Shown here piece after piece: positions 15,711 through 23,170 of a stretch of 27,998 bases of DNA (within the stretch, counting starts at the first letter, position 1; the number at the start of each line of letters is the position of its first letter). Made by a program: the position numbers and the translations under genes. Under the pieces are notes generated by a model. That model did not search any database, was not told where the DNA came from, and saw nothing but the letters and a program-made list of their open reading frames with translations. Source of the DNA: Flammeovirgaceae bacterium UBA2338 (GTDB taxonomy: Bacteria > Bacteroidota > Bacteroidia > Cytophagales > Cyclobacteriaceae); the NCBI GenBank assembly GCA_002344795.1, contig DDUM01000009.1, positions 35,055 through 63,052 on the forward strand, given 5' to 3'.

Positions 15711-16736
15711 ATGAACAAGCATCAGGAGAAACCTAAAATTGGGATAACATTGGGAGACCTCAACGGTATTGGTCCGGAAGTCGTTATTAAAGCGTTGGCT
15801 GATAATCGACTGCTTCAAATGATAACACCCGTAATTTATGGTTCCACCAAGGTTTTATCTTTTTATAGAAAGCTGATGAACATGGAGGAGTTCAACTACA
15901 GTCAGGTAAAAAGCACCGGACAGTTTTTTCCTAAATCTATCAATGTCGTCAACTGCTGGGAAGAAGTCATTGACATTAATCCGGGTAAACCATCTCCTGA
16001 ATCTGCCAAAGGTGCGCTCCTTGCTTTACAAAAGGCAGTTGAAGAAGTGAAGGGAGACATCATTGATGCTTTTGTTACTGGCCCCATTGATAAAAGCACC
16101 ATACATGGAGACGCTTTTCCTTTTACCGGTCATACAGAATATCTCACCCATGAATTTAAAGCCACCGAAAGCCTGATGTTGATGACCGGGCAGGAGCTTC
16201 GTGTAGGTTTGGTAACCGAACACGTACCTTTGAAGGATGTACCCGGTTTAATCAGCAAAGAAAGGGTAGAATTAAAAATCAGGCTGTTAGAGCTTTCTTT
16301 AAAAAATGATTTCAACATCAGTAAACCCAAGATAGCTGTGCTCGGTCTCAACCCACATGCCGGAGATGAAGGGTTGATTGGTTCGGAAGAAAATGATACC
16401 ATCAGACCGGTCATAATCGATTTAAAGAACAAAGGTAAGTTGATCTTCGGGCCATTTCCTGCTGATGGCTTTTTTGCAGCCGGGCAGCACAAAAAATATG
16501 ATGGCATTATCGCCATGTATCATGATCAGGGACTTATTCCATTTAAATCCTTAGCCTTTGAAACAGGTGTAAACTTTACAGCTGGCCTTCCCGTGATCAG
16601 GACATCCCCAGACCATGGTACAGCTTACAACATCGCAGGTAAAAATCGGGCCGATGAAAGTTCCATGAGGCAGGCCATCTACCTTGCCGCTGATATTGTC
16701 AAACACCGGGCAGCACAATTAGAAGAAAAACAATAA
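15711..16736 (+). CDS. pdxA: 4-hydroxythreonine-4-phosphate dehydrogenase
   Basis: PdxA oxidises 4-phosphohydroxy-L-threonine in the DXP-dependent pathway of pyridoxal phosphate synthesis. The 341-residue protein starts with the family pattern IGITLGDLNGIGPEV. Metal ligands fall in TEHVPL (H171), NPHAGDEG (H216) and MYHDQGLIPFK (H271), with the same 45 and 55 residue spacing as His166, His211 and His266 of the E. coli enzyme; H141 in TGHTEYL matches the substrate-contact histidine. The gene is divergent from rsmA. Its own promoter is unclear: the best -7 candidate (TAAATTTT, 15637-15644) has one mismatch and would give a leader of about 60 nt. Confidence 0.96.
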   Translation: MNKHQEKPKIGITLGDLNGIGPEVVIKALADNRLLQMITPVIYGSTKVLSFYRKLMNMEEFNYSQVKSTGQFFPKSINVVNCWEEVIDINPGKPSPESAKGALLALQKAVEEVKGDIIDAFVTGPIDKSTIHGDAFPFTGHTEYLTHEFKATESLMLMTGQELRVGLVTEHVPLKDVPGLISKERVELKIRLLELSLKNDFNISKPKIAVLGLNPHAGDEGLIGSEENDTIRPVIIDLKNKGKLIFGPFPADGFFAAGQHKKYDGIIAMYHDQGLIPFKSLAFETGVNFTAGLPVIRTSPDHGTAYNIAGKNRADESSMRQAIYLAADIVKHRAAQLEEKQ

Positions 16737-16793
16737 AAGACGACCTATGTAAGATGTGCCTAACAGTTAATTCCGTTAGCCATCATTAATTCT

Positions 16794-16801
16794 TAGCTTT
16801 G
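16794..16801 (+). promoter_or_regulatory. Candidate -7 promoter element for the TerB-like gene
   Basis: TAGCTTTG matches TAnnTTTG and lies 15 nt before ATG 16817, giving a leader of about 9 nt. No clear -33 TTG is seen. Confidence 0.45.
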
Positions 16802-16816
16802 ATGTAAAGCAAAACA

Positions 16817-17203
16817 ATGGACATTGTAACCAAAAAGCAGCTCAATATACTTATTCAACTGGCTGAGGCTGACAAGCATTTTGCTAAAGTGGAGCGCGAA
16901 ATGATTTATAAAATCGCAAGAGACCGCAATTTTCCTGAAGATACCGTCAATGACCTTATCAGAAACCCTGAGCCCATCGGTTCTTTGGGAGCACTCTCCG
17001 CTGATCAAAAATTCCTGTACCTGCATGGTTGTATAGAATTGATCTTTGCTGATCAGAAACTCTTTGAAAGTGAGCTTATCTTCTGCAGGGGCGTGGCTAT
17101 AAAACTGGGATTCAAGAAAAGTGTGGTGGATTTTATGGTTTCTGAAAGAGAGAATATGACCAAAGAACAGCTAAAAACACGCATTTTTGCAGAATATGTA
17201 TAA
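16817..17203 (+). CDS. TerB-like domain protein (128 aa)
   Basis: This is a small all-helical, probably cytoplasmic protein. The sequence LIQLAEADKHFAKVEREMIYKIA followed later by CIELIFADQKLFESELIFCRGVAIKLGF (read across two halves) shows the paired 'hydrophobic-x-x-AD-x-x-x-x-x-E' pattern of the TerB / tellurite resistance-like fold, with acidic residues that in this fold can bind a metal ion. The name is historical: most chromosomal members are not shown to act in tellurite resistance. It sits alone between pdxA (80 nt) and the DUF177 gene (117 nt). The family call rests on motif recognition only, so moderate confidence. Confidence 0.65.
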   Translation: MDIVTKKQLNILIQLAEADKHFAKVEREMIYKIARDRNFPEDTVNDLIRNPEPIGSLGALSADQKFLYLHGCIELIFADQKLFESELIFCRGVAIKLGFKKSVVDFMVSERENMTKEQLKTRIFAEYV

Positions 17204-17285
17204 CAAAGGTGAATTTCAGGTCGATATGAGCACTAACAAGCTCAAGAAAATCAATTTCATAAGGGGAAAATCCCGTAAAACGTCA

Positions 17286-17293
17286 TAAATTTG
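17286..17293 (+). promoter_or_regulatory. Candidate -7 promoter element for the DUF177-rpmF unit
   Basis: TAAATTTG matches TAnnTTTG exactly. Its last three bases are the TTG that would otherwise be the upstream-most start of the DUF177 frame. Transcription would begin near 17300, about 20 nt before the GTG at 17321. No -33 TTG is evident. Confidence 0.45.
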
Positions 17294-17320
17294 CCCGCTA
17301 ATTTTAAGACACCTAAAAGG

Positions 17321-17833
17321 GTGAAACCGCTTAGCATTAACATCATAGGGCTTGAGAAAAAGGTCCATCACTTTAATTTCGAGTTGGGTGATGATTTTTT
17401 GCAGCATTATGGGCAAGGTTATCTTCCTGGTGGTCAATTCAGCGTAGAGGTCGTGTTGGATAAGCACGAAACGTTCATTGAAGCTGATTTTAAAATTGAA
17501 GGCACCGCGAAATTAACGTGCGATCGAAGTCTTGATCCATTCGACTTTCCCATTCAACAAGAGGGAAGGATTCTTTTCAAATATGGAGAGGAAGATAAAG
17601 AACTGACGGATGAGATCATTATGATCAGCAGGGATCGCGTAAGTCTTGATTTAGGGCAGTTTATTTATGAATTCATTGGGTTATCCATACCCATGAAAAA
17701 ATTGCACCCCAGATTCAAAGATGAGGACGAAAGCAATGAAGGAAAAATGGTTTACAGTTCGGCATCAGATGATCATACCGATGATGAAGATGAAGTAGAC
17801 CCAATATGGGAAAAGTTAAAAAAATTAAAGTAA
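17321..17833 (+). CDS. DUF177 (YceD-like) protein, upstream partner of rpmF
   Basis: This is a 170-residue member of DUF177/YceD, found upstream of rpmF in most bacteria and linked to 23S rRNA accumulation and ribosome assembly. It ends in a very acidic tail (DDHTDDEDEVDPIWEKLKK), typical of the Bacteroidota branch. No ATG is available near the N-terminus. A TTG at 17291 opens the frame but lies inside a -7 promoter match; GTG 17321 gives VKPLSINIIGLEKK, which aligns with the usual family beginning (xKPL...IPFxGLK), so it was chosen. The common CxRC motif is reduced to CDRS (C67, S70). It lies 13 nt before rpmF and is surely co-transcribed. Confidence 0.88.
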   Translation: MKPLSINIIGLEKKVHHFNFELGDDFLQHYGQGYLPGGQFSVEVVLDKHETFIEADFKIEGTAKLTCDRSLDPFDFPIQQEGRILFKYGEEDKELTDEIIMISRDRVSLDLGQFIYEFIGLSIPMKKLHPRFKDEDESNEGKMVYSSASDDHTDDEDEVDPIWEKLKKLK

Positions 17834-17846
17834 AAACAATTTAGGC

Positions 17847-18038
17847 ATGGCACATCCAAAACGAAAAATCTCGAAAACGAGAAGAGATAAAAGAAGAACA
17901 CACTACAAAGCAGAACCAAAGCAATTTACTATTTGCCCCACTACAGGTGAGCACCATTTGCCTCATCGTGCTTTCTGGCTAGAAGGTAAACTGTACTACA
18001 AAGGCAATGTTGTAATGGAGAAAGAGGTTTTGGCCTAA
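17847..18038 (+). CDS. rpmF: 50S ribosomal protein L32
   Basis: This 63-residue basic protein has the L32 signature AHPKRKISKTRRDKRRTHYK at the N-terminus and CPTTGEHHLPHRAF in the middle. Only one cysteine is present, so this is a zinc-free form. It follows the DUF177 gene by 13 nt in the conserved order. Downstream, two hairpins (the second a strong terminator) separate it from fabH. Confidence 0.97.
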   Translation: MAHPKRKISKTRRDKRRTHYKAEPKQFTICPTTGEHHLPHRAFWLEGKLYYKGNVVMEKEVLA

Positions 18039-18075
18039 GTCATGATTCTCTTTAATATAAAAAAATTTAATCTGG

Positions 18076-18102
18076 CCTTTCCGTTGTTTACAACTGAAAA
18101 GG
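18076..18102 (+). other. RNA hairpin between rpmF and the terminator
   Basis: The RNA of CCTTTCCGTTG / TTTA / CAACTGAAAAGG can fold into a stem of about ten pairs with a mismatch and one bulge. It has no U-tract, so it is not a terminator by itself. Together with the terminator at 18125 it forms a two-hairpin module before fabH. Confidence 0.45.
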
Positions 18103-18124
18103 ACTAGATAAAATGAATTGAACG

Positions 18125-18160
18125 AAATGCTCGGTTGATACAACCGGGCATTTGTTTTTT
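18125..18160 (+). terminator. Strong terminator between rpmF and fabH
   Basis: AAATGCTCGGTTG pairs with CAACCGGGCATTT (13 pairs, one T-G wobble) around the loop ATA, followed by GTTTTTT. It ends 34 nt before the fabH ATG. No -7 box is visible between the hairpin and fabH, so fabH may depend partly on read-through. Confidence 0.88.
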
Positions 18161-18194
18161 ATCGAGATAGGCCAACACCACAATCAATAAACCA

Positions 18195-19193
18195 ATGAGT
18201 AGAATCAAAGCAGCGATTACAGGAGTAGGTGGATATGTTCCCGACTATATCCTTACCAATAAGGAGCTGGAAACAATGGTTGAAACCAGTGATGAATGGA
18301 TCACGTCCAGAACTGGAATAAAAGAAAGAAGGATTTTAAAAGACAAAAACCTTGGGGTATCGTACATGGGTGCCATGGCAGTAAAAGAAGTACTTGCCAA
18401 AACCAATACAGACCCAAAGGAAATTGATCTTATCATTTTTGCTACGATTACTCCCGATATGCCCTTCCCTGCTGCTGCCAACCTGGTAGCCTCTCAGGTA
18501 GGTGCTACCAATGCATTTAGTTTTGACATAAGTGCCGCATGTTCCGGATTTCTTTATGCATTGACAACGGGCGCAAAATACATTGAGGCGGGCATGCATA
18601 AAAAAGTAATTGTAATTGGTGGAGACAAGATGTCGTCTATTCTCGACTATACTGATCGCACCACCTGTATCATTTTTGGCGATGGTGCCGGCTGCGTTTT
18701 ACTTGAACCTTCAAAGGATGACACCGGTGTCATCGATTCTATTCACAAAAGTGATGGATCAGGGGCACAGTACCTTCATATTAAGGCAGGAGGAAGTTTA
18801 AAGCCAGCTTCTCATGAATCGGTAGATGCCAGGGAGCATTATGTTTATCAGGAAGGTTCTGCCGTATTTAAGTTTGCCGTTACCAACATGGCAGAAATTG
18901 CCGCCAAAATGATGGAGCGAAATAACCTAAAAGCAGAAAACGTAAACTGGCTTGCTCCACATCAAGCCAACAAAAGAATAATTGATGCTACTGCTACCCG
19001 CATGGGTATCTCTGAAGAAACCGTGATGATGAACATCGAACGGTACGGCAACACAACTGGCGGAACCATACCGCTGCTACTTTGGGATTATGAAAAACAA
19101 CTGAAGAAAGGAGATACTATTATCATTGCTGCCTTTGGTGGTGGGTTTACCTGGGGCTCCATCTATGTAAGATGGTCCTACGATACAAACTAA
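18195..19193 (+). CDS. fabH: Beta-ketoacyl-ACP synthase III
   Basis: FabH condenses an acyl-CoA primer with malonyl-ACP to start fatty acid synthesis; in Bacteroidota the primers are often branched. The 332-residue protein has the catalytic triad in DISAACSGFLYA (C116), WLAPHQANKRI (H256) and ERYGNTTGGTIPL (N286), and the C-terminal AFGGGFTWGSIYVRW. It is followed by efp (49 nt), accB and accC on the same strand. In many bacteria rpmF, plsX and fabH are contiguous; here plsX is absent and a terminator stands in the gap. Confidence 0.97.
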   Translation: MSRIKAAITGVGGYVPDYILTNKELETMVETSDEWITSRTGIKERRILKDKNLGVSYMGAMAVKEVLAKTNTDPKEIDLIIFATITPDMPFPAAANLVASQVGATNAFSFDISAACSGFLYALTTGAKYIEAGMHKKVIVIGGDKMSSILDYTDRTTCIIFGDGAGCVLLEPSKDDTGVIDSIHKSDGSGAQYLHIKAGGSLKPASHESVDAREHYVYQEGSAVFKFAVTNMAEIAAKMMERNNLKAENVNWLAPHQANKRIIDATATRMGISEETVMMNIERYGNTTGGTIPLLLWDYEKQLKKGDTIIIAAFGGGFTWGSIYVRWSYDTN

Positions 19194-19242
19194 TCCAACT
19201 TGTTATTAATTATTTCATTTGTAAATTATAGGCTGATTTTTT

Positions 19243-19806
19243 ATGGCAACTGTTTCTGATTTAAGTAAAGGAAATTTCATTCGATACAATGGAGAAGTGG
19301 TGAAGGTAGAGGAACTTCAGCACCGTACTCCGGGAAACCTGCGTGCATTTTATCAGGTAAAAATGAGAAACATTCGATCTGGTAAAATTGTTGAAAATAG
19401 GTTTCGCCCGGGAGAATCGGTGGACCTTCTGCGCATTGAAACCAAAGAGTACCAGTATCTCTATGAAGAAGGTGATAGCCTCGTATGTATGGACAATCAG
19501 ACTTTTGAGCAGATTTATCTGGACAAAGCATTGTTAGGCGATTCATTCAAATACCTTAAAGAAGCCGTAACGCTTATTATTGCGTTTGAAAACGGAACCG
19601 ACCCAATTATAGCAGAACCACCTCCACACGTAGTACTTAATGTAACTTACACAGAACCTGGGTTGTCCGGAGACACAGCAACCCGTACATTAAAACCCGC
19701 AACAGTAGAAACTGGTGCCGAAATAAGAGTGCCTTTGTTTATTAACACGGGCGATAACGTAAAGATTAATACAGCAAATGGTGAGTATTTAGAACGAGTA
19801 AAGTAA
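19243..19806 (+). CDS. efp: Translation elongation factor P, Asn-tip variant
   Basis: EF-P relieves ribosome stalling at polyproline stretches by placing its domain I tip beside the peptidyl-tRNA. The 187-residue length and three-domain pattern are standard (KOW-like start NFIRYNGEVVKVEE, middle OB domain, C-terminal GDNVKINTANGEYLERVK). The tip loop reads HRTPGNLRAFY. Aligning PGN with E. coli PGKG puts Asn32 where the beta-lysylated Lys34 lies in E. coli or Arg32 in rhamnosylated EF-P; the nearest basic residue is R34. Known EF-P modification routes therefore seem inapplicable, so it may be unmodified or modified otherwise. It is directly followed by accB (3 nt gap), a frequent efp-accB-accC arrangement. 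Confidence 0.95.
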   Translation: MATVSDLSKGNFIRYNGEVVKVEELQHRTPGNLRAFYQVKMRNIRSGKIVENRFRPGESVDLLRIETKEYQYLYEEGDSLVCMDNQTFEQIYLDKALLGDSFKYLKEAVTLIIAFENGTDPIIAEPPPHVVLNVTYTEPGLSGDTATRTLKPATVETGAEIRVPLFINTGDNVKINTANGEYLERVK

Positions 19807-19809
19807 CTT

Positions 19810-20373
19810 ATGGCAAAGACGAGAAAAACCTCATTGAAAGGGGCGCGAAAGCAAGCTCCAAAAAAGAAATTAGTTCAAAACTCTTCAGACATGAAAACTG
19901 CAGAAATCAGAGACCTTATAGACTTTATCGCCCAATCCGGGTTAAATGAAGTGGATATTGAAACCAAAGAATTAAAACTTCACGTAAAGAGAGAACCGGA
20001 TCAAAAGGTACTTAAATCATCTGCTCCACAAATGATGGCGGCACCTGCAGTAGCTGCGGCTCCTCCCGCAGCGGCAGCTCCAGCTCCAGTGGCTCAGCCT
20101 GCTGCAATAGCATCACCAGCACCGGGTAGCAATTTATTAGAAATAAAATCCCCAATGATTGGAACGTTTTATCGTTCGACAAACCCTGACACACCTCCGC
20201 TGGTGTCGGTAGGAGATAAAATTACCAAAGGACAAACAGTATGCATCATTGAAGCGATGAAGCTATTCAATGAGATTGAATCAGAGGTGTCAGGAACAAT
20301 TGTAAAAGTAATGGCAGAAAATGCTACTCCAGTAGAATACGAGCAAACGCTCTTTGTGGTGGAGCCAGATTGA
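19810..20373 (+). CDS. accB: Biotin carboxyl carrier protein of acetyl-CoA carboxylase
   Basis: AccB carries the biotin that shuttles carboxylate from AccC to the AccAD transferase. The C-terminal biotinyl domain holds EAMKLFNEIES with biotinyl lysine K151, preceded by the thumb region FYRSTNPDTPPLVSVGD. A flexible Ala/Pro-rich linker (about 73-105) joins it to the N-terminal helix MKTAEIRDLIDFIAQSGL. The ATG at 19810, 3 nt after efp, adds 27 strongly basic residues (RKTSLKGARKQAPKKK) before that helix. The usual family start would be ATG 19891, giving 160 residues. The longer form is reported because of the tight efp spacing and the open coding-like frame, but the start is uncertain. Confidence 0.93.
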   Translation: MAKTRKTSLKGARKQAPKKKLVQNSSDMKTAEIRDLIDFIAQSGLNEVDIETKELKLHVKREPDQKVLKSSAPQMMAAPAVAAAPPAAAAPAPVAQPAAIASPAPGSNLLEIKSPMIGTFYRSTNPDTPPLVSVGDKITKGQTVCIIEAMKLFNEIESEVSGTIVKVMAENATPVEYEQTLFVVEPD

Positions 20374-20420
20374 GCAATGCTTAATCTCTGATCTTTTATT
20401 GATAACCTAAATTTCGCATT

Positions 20421-21770
20421 GTGTTTAAAAAAATATTAATAGCAAATCGTGGTGAAATTGCTTTGCGCGTAATCAGAACCTGCAAGGAGATGGACATCAG
20501 AACAGTTGCCGTGTATTCCACAGCCGATCGTGAAAGCCTTCACGTGCGTTTTGCAGATGAGGCCGTTTGCATTGGAGCTCCTCCCAGTAAGGATTCCTAT
20601 TTGAACATTCCAAGAATTATTTCTGCCGCTGAAATTACCAATGCCGATGCCATCCATCCCGGTTATGGCTTCCTGTCTGAGAATGAGGAGTTCTCGGCCG
20701 TATGCCATGAGTACGGCATCAAATTCATAGGCCCATCACCTCAGATGATTAACCTTATGGGTGATAAGTCTACAGCCAAAGACACCATGAAAAAAGCCGG
20801 AGTACCTACTATCCCCGGATCTGATGGATTGGTAGGTACAATTGAAGAGGGACTCAAGATCGCCAAAAAGATCAAGTACCCCGTGATAGTGAAAGCTACA
20901 GCCGGAGGTGGTGGAAAGGGGATGCGGATTATCAAGAATGAGTCCGAATTCAAAAAAGCCTGGGATGAGGCGAAAAGAGAATCAGCTGCTGCATTTGGAA
21001 ACGATGGTCTCTATCTCGAAAAATTCGTTGAAGAACCAAGGCATATAGAAATTCAGATCGTTGGAGACCAATATGGTAAAGTATGTCATTTGTCAGAGCG
21101 TGATTGCTCTATCCAGCGCAGGCATCAGAAATTGGTAGAAGAAACCCCCTCCCCTGTAGTAACTCAGGAGTTGCGTGAAAAAATGGGAGCAGCTGCCATC
21201 AGAGGTGCTGAAGCAATAAAATACGAAGGTGCAGGAACAATCGAGTTTCTTGTAGACAAACATGGTGACTTTTACTTCATGGAGATGAACACCCGAATTC
21301 AGGTGGAACACCCCATTACAGAAGAGGTTACTGATTACGACCTTATCAAAGAGCAAATAAAAGTGGCTGCAGGCGTGCCTATTTCTGGCACCAACTACTT
21401 CCCTAACTTGTTTGCCATGGAATGCCGTATCAATGCAGAAGATCCTGCAAATGGTTTCAGGCCATCACCTGGTAAAATTGTTAACCTGCATATGCCGGGA
21501 GGGCACGGTGTGCGTATAGATAGCCATATCTATGCGGGGTATACAATCCCCCCCAATTACGACTCTATGATTGCAAAGCTTATTGTGAGCGGCCAGTCAA
21601 GAGAAGAAGTAATTACCAGAATGAAGCGAGCCTTGAGTGAATTTGTGATCGAGGGTATTAAAACAACCATCCCCTTCCATCTGAAACTAATGGACAATCA
21701 AATTTTCAGGTCAGGCAAGTTTACTACCAGCTTTCTGGAAACATCTTTCAACTTTGATGATTTAAAATAG
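20421..21770 (+). CDS. accC: Biotin carboxylase subunit of acetyl-CoA carboxylase
   Basis: AccC uses ATP and bicarbonate to carboxylate biotin on AccB. The 449-residue protein starts at GTG 20421 with FKKILIANRGEIALRVIRT, the universal N-terminus, so the start is sure. The ATP-grasp domain shows KATAGGGGKGMR (glycine loop about 162-167), HIEIQIVGD, the RDCSIQRRHQK segment and MEMNTRIQVEHP with metal and catalytic residues E288, N290 and R292. Length is typical. It follows accB by 47 nt and closes the operon. The long palindrome at 21786 starts 16 nt after its stop and should end transcription. Confidence 0.97.
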   Translation: MFKKILIANRGEIALRVIRTCKEMDIRTVAVYSTADRESLHVRFADEAVCIGAPPSKDSYLNIPRIISAAEITNADAIHPGYGFLSENEEFSAVCHEYGIKFIGPSPQMINLMGDKSTAKDTMKKAGVPTIPGSDGLVGTIEEGLKIAKKIKYPVIVKATAGGGGKGMRIIKNESEFKKAWDEAKRESAAAFGNDGLYLEKFVEEPRHIEIQIVGDQYGKVCHLSERDCSIQRRHQKLVEETPSPVVTQELREKMGAAAIRGAEAIKYEGAGTIEFLVDKHGDFYFMEMNTRIQVEHPITEEVTDYDLIKEQIKVAAGVPISGTNYFPNLFAMECRINAEDPANGFRPSPGKIVNLHMPGGHGVRIDSHIYAGYTIPPNYDSMIAKLIVSGQSREEVITRMKRALSEFVIEGIKTTIPFHLKLMDNQIFRSGKFTTSFLETSFNFDDLK

Positions 21771-21785
21771 AATATCAAATTCCTG

Positions 21786-21932
21786 AAAATAAAAAAGGCT
21801 ACCTCAAAAGTGACAAGTTTTGTTGAGCGAAAGTGAAACATCCTTTGTTTCAAATTCAAACTAAAGAGATTCTTCGCTTTCGCTCAGAAAAACGAACTTC
21901 TCTTAACTTTTGAGGTAGCCTCTTTTTATTTT
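21786..21932. repeat. 147-nt nested palindrome, bidirectional terminator and possible REP/MITE-like element
   Basis: Arms 21797-21811 and 21906-21920 (GGCTACCTCAAAAGT and its exact complement) form a perfect 15-bp stem. This extends outward through A-rich and T-rich flanks to 21786 and 21932 with one bulge. Inside, TGAGCGAAAGTGAA (21824-21837) pairs with TTCGCTTTCGCTCA (21873-21886), 14 bp with one wobble, leaving a loop of about 35 nt. The A and T flanks give a U-tract on either strand, so it can terminate both accC and convergent dnaN. Its size and double-stem design exceed an ordinary terminator. Confidence 0.85.
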
Positions 21933-21945
21933 GGTTATCCGTTGC

Positions 21946-23070
21946 CTAAACGTACTGATTAAGCATCACTGGCATCACCAGCATGAGGATATCTTCGTCT
22001 TTGTCTTTATCAATAGGAAGAATAACACCTGCCTTGTTAGAGGCTGACATGTTCAATTTGATTTGATCTGTATCCAAGTTGGACAGCATCTCGATGATGA
22101 ACTTTGCATTGAATCCAATTTCGATGTCCTCCCCTTCGTGTTCACAAGAAAGGCGTTCGTTTGCCTCATTAGAGAAATCAAGATCCTCAGCAGAAACCTG
22201 AAGTTCACTTCCTGTAATTTTTAGCCTTACCTGATGCGTTGTTTTGTTGGCATAAATCGCAATACGCTTCAATGAGCTCAACAACTCCGTGCGACTGATG
22301 GTCATCTTTATCGGGTTCTGAGAAGGAATTACATTCTCATAATCCGGGAAACGCTCATCAATCAGGCGACAAATCATGCGAATGGTGCCAAACTTGAAAA
22401 ATGCATTGGACATGTTGAAGTCGATGCTCACCTCTGTATTCTCTGTAGGCAAGGTGGCTTTCAATAAATTCAGGGCTTTGCGCGGAATGATGATCGCATT
22501 ACCACTATCCGACTTAATATCAGTTCTGCGGTAGCGCACCAAACGGTGGCCATCTGTAGCTACAAAAGTGGTATTCTTTTCACCCAAATTAACATACACA
22601 CCTGTCATCGCAGGGCGCAGTTCATCGCTGCTTGTAGCGAAAATGGTGTTGTTTACGGCTTTGGCCAATACATCTGAGGATAATACCGCAGAGAAGTCAT
22701 TGGACACTGCAGGCACCTTGGGGAAATCAGTGGCATTCTCACCACTTAATTTATAGCGACCGTTGTCTGAGCTGATCTCTATGCTGTAGGTTGACTCATC
22801 GATGGAGAACGTTACAGGTTGGTCAGGTAAGTTTTTTAAAGTATCCAGTAATATCCTCGCAGGAACTGCAATACTTCCCTTTTCCTTTGATTCCACTGTA
22901 ATCTCGGTGATCATGGAAGTTTGAAGATCAGATGCAGTAACGGTAAGTATACTTTTCTCTATCTCAAAAAGGAAGTTCTCGAGGATCGGAACAACTGGGT
23001 TGGTGGTGATAACTCCATTAATATTAGAAAGCTGCTTTAGCAAGTAGCTTGAATTGACGATAAACTTCAT
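21946..23070 (-). CDS. dnaN: DNA polymerase III beta subunit (sliding clamp)
   Basis: DnaN forms the ring that tethers DNA polymerase III to DNA and docks many repair proteins. The 374-residue protein shows three clamp domains, with MKFIVNSSYLLKQLSNINGV at the start, the domain-boundary motifs DGHRLVRYRR and FPDYENVIPSQ, and a C-terminal MLVMPVML that lines the hydrophobic protein-binding pocket. Length is typical. It is not next to dnaA or recF here. It follows the gldA-gldF-gldG-DUF4340 genes by 100 nt on the same strand; a weak -7 box (TAACTTTA, 23109-23102, one mismatch) may give it its own promoter. Confidence 0.97.
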   Translation of the reverse strand: MKFIVNSSYLLKQLSNINGVITTNPVVPILENFLFEIEKSILTVTASDLQTSMITEITVESKEKGSIAVPARILLDTLKNLPDQPVTFSIDESTYSIEISSDNGRYKLSGENATDFPKVPAVSNDFSAVLSSDVLAKAVNNTIFATSSDELRPAMTGVYVNLGEKNTTFVATDGHRLVRYRRTDIKSDSGNAIIIPRKALNLLKATLPTENTEVSIDFNMSNAFFKFGTIRMICRLIDERFPDYENVIPSQNPIKMTISRTELLSSLKRIAIYANKTTHQVRLKITGSELQVSAEDLDFSNEANERLSCEHEGEDIEIGFNAKFIIEMLSNLDTDQIKLNMSASNKAGVILPIDKDKDEDILMLVMPVMLNQYV

Positions 23071-23170
23071 CTAAGTCAGTGGTTATTGGTTGTAATGGCG
23101 GTAAAGTTATGAAGAAAAACCAATTCTGGAAATGAACTTTGATACCTCAAAATTGGGCCTTACAGCCACA

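Noticed and set aside
16130..16516. 128-codon - strand frame inside pdxA
   Set aside because: It is the antisense shadow of pdxA, whose metal-ligand motifs lie in the same bases.
16761..16780. CTAAC/GTTAG inverted repeat after pdxA as a terminator
   Set aside because: Five pairs only, long AT loop and no U-tract.
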